A stretch of DNA of 10,768 nt from Nitrospirota bacterium (GTDB lineage Bacteria; Nitrospirota; Thermodesulfovibrionia; Thermodesulfovibrionales; JdFR-85). The translations under genes and the position numbers were made by a program. The notes beneath the pieces are model-generated. The model searched no databases and was not told the DNA's origin. It saw only the letters and a list, made by a program, of their open reading frames with translations. The DNA is taken from contig WFTX01000150.1 in assembly GCA_015485235.1 (NCBI GenBank), positions 1 to 10,768 on the forward strand, given 5' to 3'. Shown here in pieces: positions 6,194-10,768 of the stretch (positions are counted from its first letter, which is position 1; every line of letters begins with the position of its first letter).

Positions 6194-6954
6194 GCCAGGT
6201 GACCTTTGAGGTACTCACACTCTTCCCTGAGATCATCGAGGCCTATGTCTCGGAAAGCATCCTTGGAAGGGCGCTGCAAAGGCGGATAATAGATGTAATA
6301 ACCTTTAATATCAGGGACTTCTCCAGTACCAGTTACCGACAGGTCGATGACTATCCCTACGGGGGTGGCGCCGGGATGGTAATGATGGCTGAACCCATCT
6401 TCAGGGCCGTTGATTTCATCAAGGAAGACGGAAAAGACCGGTATGTAATACTGCTCGGCCCCGGGGGAAGGACCTTCAACCAGGACATTGCACGGGAATT
6501 CGCTGAAAGGCACGGGAGGATACTTCTGATATCAGGAAGATATGAAGGAATAGATGACCGTGTCCGCCGGATAGTGGATGAAGAACTCTCAATAGGAGAC
6601 TATGTTCTGACTGGCGGAGAACTCCCCTCTTTGGTTATAATAGATGCTGTTTCACGTCTCCTGCCAGGAGTACTGGGTGATGATGAGTCCTCCCGGGAAG
6701 AATCATTTTCCGGGCGAGTGCTGGAATATCCCCAGTTCACACGCCCCAGGGAATACCGGGGCCTGACTGTACCGGAGGTCCTCCTCAGTGGGGATCACGC
6801 AAGGATACGGCGTTGGAGACGGAAGGAGGCACTCAGGAGGACCATAAGCCGTCGTCCCGACCTTATTGAAAGGGCAAACCTTTCTGAAGAGGATAAAATA
6901 TTACTGAAGGAGATCAAGGAGGAGAAGGAAGATGAATCTCATAAGGGCAATTGA
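6190..6954 (+). CDS. trmD: tRNA (guanine37-N1)-methyltransferase TrmD
   Basis: 254 residues, normal length. It is a trefoil-knot SPOUT enzyme that uses S-adenosylmethionine to make m1G37 in tRNAs, preventing +1 frameshifting. Visible motifs: VDDYPYGGGAGMVMM (52-66), LLGPGGR (88-94; E. coli has LSPQGR), ISGRYEGIDDR (114-124), SIGDYVLTGGELP (134-146), R156 aligning with E. coli Arg154, PGVLG (159-163), and YPQFTRP with SGDHARIRRWRRKEALRRT in the C-terminal domain. E171 (in EESF) occupies the place of the E. coli catalytic-base Asp169 (in EDSF). Start ATG overlaps the rimM stop by 4 bases. The end overlaps rplS by 23 bases. Confidence 0.97.
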   Translation: MSQVTFEVLTLFPEIIEAYVSESILGRALQRRIIDVITFNIRDFSSTSYRQVDDYPYGGGAGMVMMAEPIFRAVDFIKEDGKDRYVILLGPGGRTFNQDIAREFAERHGRILLISGRYEGIDDRVRRIVDEELSIGDYVLTGGELPSLVIIDAVSRLLPGVLGDDESSREESFSGRVLEYPQFTRPREYRGLTVPEVLLSGDHARIRRWRRKEALRRTISRRPDLIERANLSEEDKILLKEIKEEKEDESHKGN

Positions 6955-7285
6955 AGAAGGTTACAAGCGTGAGATACCCCACTTTGACATCGGGGACACC
7001 GTGAGGGTCCATGTCCGGGTCGTTGAGGGTGACAAAGAGAGGATCCAGCCCTTTGAAGGATATGTTATCGGGAGAAAGGGAAGTGGTATCAGAGAGACCT
7101 TTATGGTCAGGAAGGTCTCCTATGGTGTGGGTGTCGAAAGGATCTTCCCGGTACATTCCCCTGTGGTTGAAAAGATCGAGGTTGTAAGGAAGGGGGATGT
7201 GAACCGTGCAAAGCTCTACTATCTGAGAGGCAAGAAGGGGAAGGCTGCAAAGATCCGGGAAAAGGATATGTTCAGGGGAAAGTGA
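6932..7285 (+). CDS. rplS: 50S ribosomal protein L19
   Basis: 117 residues, normal length. The opening reads MNLIRAIEEGYKREIPHFDIGDTV, with the conserved central GYVIGRKGSGIRETFMVRK and the GVGVERIFPVHSP stretch, and a basic C terminus (LYYLRGKKGKAAKIREK). L19 sits at the interface of the 30S and 50S subunits. The start lies 23 bases inside trmD, in another frame. A GGAGGAGAAGGAAG purine run inside the trmD end serves as ribosome binding site, so L19 can be translated strongly whatever the rate of trmD translation. Confidence 0.98.
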   Translation: MNLIRAIEEGYKREIPHFDIGDTVRVHVRVVEGDKERIQPFEGYVIGRKGSGIRETFMVRKVSYGVGVERIFPVHSPVVEKIEVVRKGDVNRAKLYYLRGKKGKAAKIREKDMFRGK

Positions 7286-7300
7286 TCTCCCTGTCTCGTT

Positions 7301-7915
7301 GTGTCCACTGATTTATTCGACTTTGACGAGCAATTGCGGAAGGAGGGGAAGGCGCCCCTTGCGGGATGCGATGAAGCAGGACGGGGGCCTATCGCAGGCC
7401 CCGTGGTTGCCTCTGCTGTAATACTTCCCACTGGTCTTAGAATCGCGGGGCTCAGGGATTCCAAGAAGCTCAGTCCATCAAGGCGGGAATCCCTCTTCTG
7501 GGAAATTCTGGAAAAGGCTGAAGCAGTCGGAGTAGGGATCGCCGATCATAAGGTGATCGACAGGATAAACATCCTCAGGGCTACCATAAAGGCCATGTGT
7601 GCCGCAATGGAGGACCTCATAGTCCCGCCAAGAATGATTGTTGTCGATGCCCTGAGGCTCCCTGTAAAGACGGAACAGCTCACCTTGGTCAGGGCGGAAG
7701 ACAGGTCCGCTTCAGTTGCTGCAGCCTCGGTAGTTGCCAAGGTGACAAGGGACAGGCTTATGGATCATCTCCATTCACTCTACCCTGAGTACGGATTCAA
7801 CAGGCACAGGGGTTACGCCACCAGGGAGCATCTCCTTGTGCTTGAAAAGCTGGGCCCTTCCCCGGTTCATAGACTCACCTTTTCTCCTGTATCCAGCCTA
7901 AAACTTCCCTTCTGA
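7301..7915 (+). CDS. rnhB: Ribonuclease HII
   Basis: 204 residues from a GTG 15 bases after rplS. RNase HII cuts RNA in RNA:DNA hybrids and 5' of single ribonucleotides in DNA. The catalytic acidic residues are visible: D24-E25 in GCDEAGRGPIAGPV, D116 in IVVDAL and D134 in AEDRS (the 18-residue spacing of the last two equals that of E. coli D108 and D126). The conserved ASVVAKVTRD (142-151), HRGYATREH and C-terminal PVHRLTFSPV follow. No good Shine-Dalgarno precedes the GTG; the nearest purine run is GGGGAAAG in the end of rplS, so initiation may depend on read-through ribosomes. The yraN-type nuclease often found next is absent; an AT-rich gap and recN follow. Confidence 0.96.
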   Translation: MSTDLFDFDEQLRKEGKAPLAGCDEAGRGPIAGPVVASAVILPTGLRIAGLRDSKKLSPSRRESLFWEILEKAEAVGVGIADHKVIDRINILRATIKAMCAAMEDLIVPPRMIVVDALRLPVKTEQLTLVRAEDRSASVAAASVVAKVTRDRLMDHLHSLYPEYGFNRHRGYATREHLLVLEKLGPSPVHRLTFSPVSSLKLPF

Positions 7916-7970
7916 TTATGGTAATATAGAGAAACCCGAAGCTGTTAAGAAAGCGGAGACTATAGACGCC

Positions 7971-8026
7971 GATGACACAATGACTTAATAACTTATTAAC
8001 CCAGTAACGAATATACGAATACACCA
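7971..8026 (+). repeat. Degenerate octanucleotide tandem repeat upstream of recN
   Basis: Seven consecutive 8-base units can be laid out starting at 7971, 7979, 7987, 7995, 8003, 8011 and 8019. All seven have AC at positions 5-6, six of seven have A at position 1, and five have T at position 3. Neighbouring units share 5 to 7 of 8 bases, for example aatgactt then aataactt. The pattern breaks on both sides. It ends 16 bases before recN. It may be a decayed repeat or a phased regulatory array; chance in AT-rich DNA is not excluded. Confidence 0.4.
7985..7999. promoter_or_regulatory. 15-bp AT-only palindrome, possible recN operator
   Basis: TTAATAA (7985-7991), a central C (7992) and TTATTAA (7993-7999) form a perfect dyad 42 bases before the recN ATG, in the 126-base rnhB-recN gap (7916-8041). 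It overlaps the octamer repeat. recN is under LexA control in many bacteria, so a repressor site is plausible, but this does not match the E. coli or Bacillus LexA consensus. No clear -35/-10 pair was found in this gap. Confidence 0.3.
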
Positions 8027-8041
8027 GTTTCAACGACAAAA

Positions 8042-9685
8042 ATGCTAAGGGAACTCATAATCCGGAACTTTGCGATCGTTGACCGTCTCCGTCTCACCTT
8101 TGGAGAGGGCCTTAATGTAATAACCGGTGAGACCGGTGCTGGAAAGTCCATCATTGTTAATGCCATAAAACTCCTGACCGGAGAGAGGGCCAGTACTGAC
8201 TTCATAAAACCCGACACGGAAGGATATGAGCTCCAGGCCCTCCTGGAGCCTGGAAGACCCGGCATTCTTTCAGAGCTCCAGATCCCTCACTCCGACAAAG
8301 AACTGATCATCAGGAGGGTGCTCCAAAGATCCGGCAAGGGACGGGCATACATAAACGACAGCCTCGTTACCATACAGACCCTTGGAGCATTAGGGTCTGA
8401 GATTCTGGAGATACACAGCCAGCATGAACATCAGAAACTCTTCTCCCCTGCTCTGCAACGGAAATTTCTTGACAGGTATGGAGGACTTGAGCCACTCGTA
8501 AGGGAAGTGGAGGCTCTTTACTACCAGTGGAAAAAGCTGGATAGTGAATTGAGCGAAATAAGGGAAAAGGAAAGGGAGAGGACACAGCGGATCGATATGC
8601 TCAGATATCAGATAGAAGAGATCGATTCTGCCGGACTTGACCCCACTGAAAAGGAAAACCTCCTTGAGGAAAGGAAGATCCTGATGAACCTGCACCAGTT
8701 GAAGTCCCTCTGTGATCAGATACTTGAGCACCTGAAAGGTGATGAGGGAAGCATAACCGACCGTCTGGGCACTACTCTCAGCCTGACCAGGGACCTCTCA
8801 AAGATAGATGATTCCGCGACTGATGCACTCAACCAGATTGAGGAGGCCCATGCCCTTGTCGGAGAGACAGTGCATATAATCAGGGATTTGATGGAGAGAT
8901 ACGACCTCGACCCGGCCCGTCTTGAAGAGATAGAGTCCCGCCTCCTTACCATAGAGAAGCTCGAGAGGAAGTACGGCGATGGTATTGAAGAGATTCTCCG
9001 TTACAGGAATGCTGCGGCAGAGGAACTGGAGGGGCTCCTGCACCTTTCCGAAAAGACCGGGGACCTGGAGGAGGAACTCAGCAGGACGGAACGTAATCTC
9101 GGCAAAAAGGCCGAAGAACTCTCCGGAAAGAGGAAGAAGGTCGCTGAAGAACTGGAAGGCCTGATCCTCAGAGAACTCCGGGAACTGGCCTTTCAGGCAC
9201 CTGCTTTTCATATATCCATCAGTCCTTCCGATATGGGACCTCACGGTCTGGACAGGCTCGAGTTTCTCTTCTCCGCCAACCCGGACCAGCCGCCGAGACC
9301 GCTTCAGAAGGTGGCCTCCGGTGGAGAAATATCAAGGGTAATGCTTGGACTCAAATCGGTCTTTGCCGGCATAGGGGGACATGAACTCCTGATCTTTGAT
9401 GAGGTTGACGCAGGCATAGGGGGTGAGACGGCGGAGTCAGTAGCTGAAAAGCTCAAGAAACTCTCTGCCGATCATCAGATAATATGTATAACTCACCTTC
9501 CGCAGATCGCCTCGAGGGCTGATCATCACCTTATGATAAGAAAGGTGCTTTCAGGCACCCGGTCCAGCGTGGAAGTAAAAACACTCCAGGGCGAAGAGAG
9601 AAAGAAGGAAATAGCGAGGATGATGAGCGGCGAAGTGACGGAGAGTTCACTCCAGCATGCCGGAGAACTCCTCCAGAAACCCTGA
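8042..9685 (+). CDS. recN: DNA repair protein RecN
   Basis: 547 residues, the usual length. RecN is an SMC-like ATPase that acts in double-strand break repair with RecA. Walker A is GETGAGKS (29-36) directly after GLNVI. The Q-loop region reads EIHSQHEHQKLFSP, and a long central coiled coil (about 155-390, rich in Glu, Lys, Arg and Leu) is shorter than in true SMC proteins. The C-terminal lobe carries the signature VASGGEISR (424-432), Walker B LLIFDEVDAGIGG (D453-E454) and the switch ITHLPQIAS with H485. The ATG has no Shine-Dalgarno within 20 bases, so translation may be weak or leaderless. Its own upstream gap with repeats suggests separate regulation from the ribosomal cluster, possibly by DNA damage. 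A ferredoxin gene starts 22 bases after its stop. Confidence 0.97.
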   Translation: MLRELIIRNFAIVDRLRLTFGEGLNVITGETGAGKSIIVNAIKLLTGERASTDFIKPDTEGYELQALLEPGRPGILSELQIPHSDKELIIRRVLQRSGKGRAYINDSLVTIQTLGALGSEILEIHSQHEHQKLFSPALQRKFLDRYGGLEPLVREVEALYYQWKKLDSELSEIREKERERTQRIDMLRYQIEEIDSAGLDPTEKENLLEERKILMNLHQLKSLCDQILEHLKGDEGSITDRLGTTLSLTRDLSKIDDSATDALNQIEEAHALVGETVHIIRDLMERYDLDPARLEEIESRLLTIEKLERKYGDGIEEILRYRNAAAEELEGLLHLSEKTGDLEEELSRTERNLGKKAEELSGKRKKVAEELEGLILRELRELAFQAPAFHISISPSDMGPHGLDRLEFLFSANPDQPPRPLQKVASGGEISRVMLGLKSVFAGIGGHELLIFDEVDAGIGGETAESVAEKLKKLSADHQIICITHLPQIASRADHHLMIRKVLSGTRSSVEVKTLQGEERKKEIARMMSGEVTESSLQHAGELLQKP

Positions 9686-9707
9686 AATAGAGGAAGGGAG
9701 AACAACT

Positions 9708-9938
9708 GTGTCTGGAAAGATCGAGATTATCAGGGAACTCTGCAAGGGATGCAGTTTCTGCATCATCTCATGCCCGCAGAAGATACTGGTTGGCGGGAAT
9801 GACCATAACTCTCTGGGCTTCACTCCACCTCTTTTGATCAACCCTGAAAAATGCACAGGATGTGCCCTGTGTGCCGAGTCCTGCCCTGAGGTGGCAATTG
9901 AGGTCTGGAAAGAAGAATATGCAGGTTCAGAAGATTGA
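9708..9938 (+). CDS. 2x[4Fe-4S] ferredoxin, similar to the delta subunit of 2-oxoacid:ferredoxin oxidoreductases
   Basis: 76 residues from the GTG at 9708, chosen because AGGAAGGGAG (9691-9700) sits 7 bases before it; an ATG at 9657 is inside recN and would add a 17-residue tail with no family likeness. There are two clusters: C12-x2-C15-x2-C18-x3-C22-P and C49-x2-C52-x2-C55-x3-C59-P. The linker LGFTPPLLINPEKCTGCALC and the ending VAIEVWKE match KorD-type subunits, which carry electrons between the thiamine-diphosphate catalytic subunits and ferredoxin. No alpha, beta or gamma subunit is present: the next gene is convergent and unrelated. It may thus be an orphan subunit working with enzymes coded elsewhere, or a general low-potential electron carrier. 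Its presence suggests anaerobic metabolism. Confidence 0.88.
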   Translation: MSGKIEIIRELCKGCSFCIISCPQKILVGGNDHNSLGFTPPLLINPEKCTGCALCAESCPEVAIEVWKEEYAGSED

Positions 9939-9944
9939 TCAACA

Positions 9945-10580
9945 TCACTTCTCCCGGGCGTACTCATACATGACAAGAGCTGCAGCCACGGCTACATTCA
10001 GACTATCCGCCTTTCCCTTAAGGGGGATCCTCAACCGCATCTCCGCCTTCTGAATAATATCCTCTCCCACCCCATCAGCCTCGTTCCCAAAGACAAGAGA
10101 GACCTTGCCCTCTCTTTTTATGTCCTGAAGTTCAGTCTCACCCATGCCCGTGGTTGCTATCCAGAAGGCTCCTGATTCCTCTTTCCACCTGAACAGCAAA
10201 TCCCGATCAAGGAAATATATCCTTTCACTGAATATCCCACCGGCCGATGCCCTTACAGACTTGGGATTGAAGGGGTTTACACTCCCCTTAAGGACTATTA
10301 CATCTCCAATCCCAAAGGCCTCTGCCGTCCTTATTATGGTCCCCATATTACCAGGGTCCTGGATCCGGTCAATAACAACAAAGCCTCTTCCCTTGGAACA
10401 GGTGAGGTCTTCAAACCCACGGGTCTTTACCCCCATAACCGCAATAATCCCCTGGGAGGCTTCCGTATCGGTCAGGGTCTTCATCACATCCATGGAAACC
10501 ACATAAACCGGTATCTCTTCCTCTGTGAGTGTCTCAAGGAGCCCCCTTCTTCTCTCATCAGAGAGGATCCGCTCCGTGAT
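9945..10580 (-). CDS. SpoU/TrmH-family RNA 2'-O-ribose methyltransferase, N terminus cut by a fold-back
   Basis: Read on the - strand, 211 residues are credible from codon 10580 to the TGA at 9945. They comprise the end of an L30e-like substrate-binding domain and a full SPOUT methyltransferase domain: motif 1 DRIQDPGNMGTIIRTAEAFG, motif 2 LVFGNEADGVG, motif 3 IPLKGKADSLNVAVAAAL. It should methylate a ribose 2'-OH in rRNA or tRNA using S-adenosylmethionine; members of this type are usually annotated as 23S rRNA methyltransferases, and the exact target cannot be read. The ATG at 10502 is an internal Met (YVVSMDVM), not the true start: the same residues continue upstream in the + strand copy. 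Upstream of 10580 the - strand turns into unrelated sequence at the inverted-repeat junction. Its stop is 6 bases from the ferredoxin stop, tail to tail, with no room for a terminator. Confidence 0.9.
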   Translation of the reverse strand: MTERILSDERRRGLLETLTEEEIPVYVVSMDVMKTLTDTEASQGIIAVMGVKTRGFEDLTCSKGRGFVVIDRIQDPGNMGTIIRTAEAFGIGDVIVLKGSVNPFNPKSVRASAGGIFSERIYFLDRDLLFRWKEESGAFWIATTGMGETELQDIKREGKVSLVFGNEADGVGEDIIQKAEMRLRIPLKGKADSLNVAVAAALVMYEYAREK

Positions 10581-10768
10581 CGGTTCTGATTGAGGGCCCC
10601 CTTGTGCTTGAGCAGGCCTTGAGGGGGAAGGGAAAACTCCGTTTCGTTCTGATCACGGAGCGGATCCTCTCTGATGAGAGAAGAAGGGGGCTCCTTGAGA
10701 CACTCACAGAGGAAGAGATACCGGTTTATGTGGTTTCCATGGATGTGATGAAGACCCTGACCGATACG
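10464..10768. repeat. Perfect 118-bp inverted repeat with 69-bp spacer at the right end
   Basis: 10464-10581 is the exact reverse complement of 10651-10768; I checked this base by base. The spacer is 10582-10650. The left arm ends in GATC, itself a palindrome. GTTCTGAT occurs both at 10583-10590 and 10646-10653, across the spacer edges. The repeat runs into the last base of the window, so the right arm may continue. The arms lie inside one coding sequence, and no transposase or terminal-repeat element is visible. This is typical of a fold-back chimera or an assembly end artefact. Confidence 0.95.
10583..10768 (+). CDS. Inverted partial copy of the same methyltransferase gene (N-terminal domain)
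   Basis: 62 codons are open to the window end, starting VLIEGPLVLEQALRGKGK and running through LRFVLITERIL to MDVMKTLTDT. IEGP-L-EQAL is the typical N-terminal opening of SpoU-family substrate-binding domains. The first 23 residues occur only here. The remaining residues are identical to those on the - strand at 10580-10464. Joined, the two copies describe one protein of at least 234 residues. There is no start codon or Shine-Dalgarno: the frame enters from the inverted arm. It is best read as the true continuation of the methyltransferase gene placed in the wrong orientation, or as a duplicated fragment. Confidence 0.75.

Noticed and set aside
10144..10506. A 120-codon + strand open frame
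   Set aside because: It is a shadow opposite the SPOUT methyltransferase, whose three motifs are clear on the - strand.
10464..10768. Transposon terminal repeats, attachment site or hairpin telomere
   Set aside because: The arms are coding sequence of one gene, with no transposase, integrase or target duplication. The end effect is better explained as a fold-back chimera.
1..10768. CRISPR arrays, tRNA or rRNA genes, defence or phage genes
   Set aside because: None were seen on either strand. Apart from the short gaps described, the window is filled by ordinary chromosomal genes.

Overview
This 10.8 kb window is a compact stretch of bacterial housekeeping genes. All genes but the last lie on the + strand. 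It starts inside a sensor kinase gene and ends inside a duplicated, inverted piece of an rRNA methyltransferase gene, so it is probably a whole assembly contig. The gene content and order are bacterial: ffh, rpsP, khpA, rimM, trmD, rplS, rnhB, then recN. The sigma-54-type two-component pair, frequent AGG/AGA and ATA codons, and a ferredoxin resembling the delta subunit of 2-oxoacid:ferredoxin oxidoreductases suggest an anaerobic Gram-negative lineage such as Nitrospirota or a deltaproteobacterial relative. That placement is inference; there is no rRNA or tRNA to test it.

Layout. (1) 1-2682, signalling: the C-terminal part of a HAMP-HisKA-HATPase sensor kinase, an NtrC-type sigma-54 activator with a GAFTDA variant loop, and a stand-alone receiver protein. 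(2) 2679-3666, thiol redox: a consensus sigma-70 promoter (TTGACA-18-TATAAT) overlaps the stop codon of the receiver gene and leads into trxA and an exported TlpA/ResA-like thioredoxin. (3) 3691-7915, protein targeting, ribosome and RNA processing: ffh, then an internal promoter and a TTG-started rpsP, khpA, a perfect 26-bp palindrome, rimM and trmD (ATGA overlap), rplS (23-bp overlap with trmD), and rnhB. (4) 7916-9938: an AT-rich gap with a degenerate 8-bp periodic repeat and a 15-bp palindrome, then recN and a small 2x[4Fe-4S] ferredoxin. (5) 9945-10768: a convergent SPOUT-family RNA methyltransferase on the - strand. Its N-terminal part is interrupted by a fold-back, in which 10464-10581 is the exact reverse complement of 10651-10768 around a 69-bp spacer.

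How the genes fit together. The kinase and regulator form a phosphorelay pair with a possible third receiver. The central cluster couples SRP-dependent targeting with small- and large-subunit ribosomal proteins, ribosome maturation (RimM, KhpA) and tRNA m1G37 methylation, a widely conserved arrangement. I found no undescribed multi-gene system. The best leads are regulatory or structural: the khpA-rimM palindrome with a missing rimM Shine-Dalgarno, the repeat in front of recN, the phased TTGCA triplet upstream of the receiver gene, the Asp-to-Glu change at the TrmD catalytic-base position, and the terminal fold-back, which is more likely an artefact than biology.
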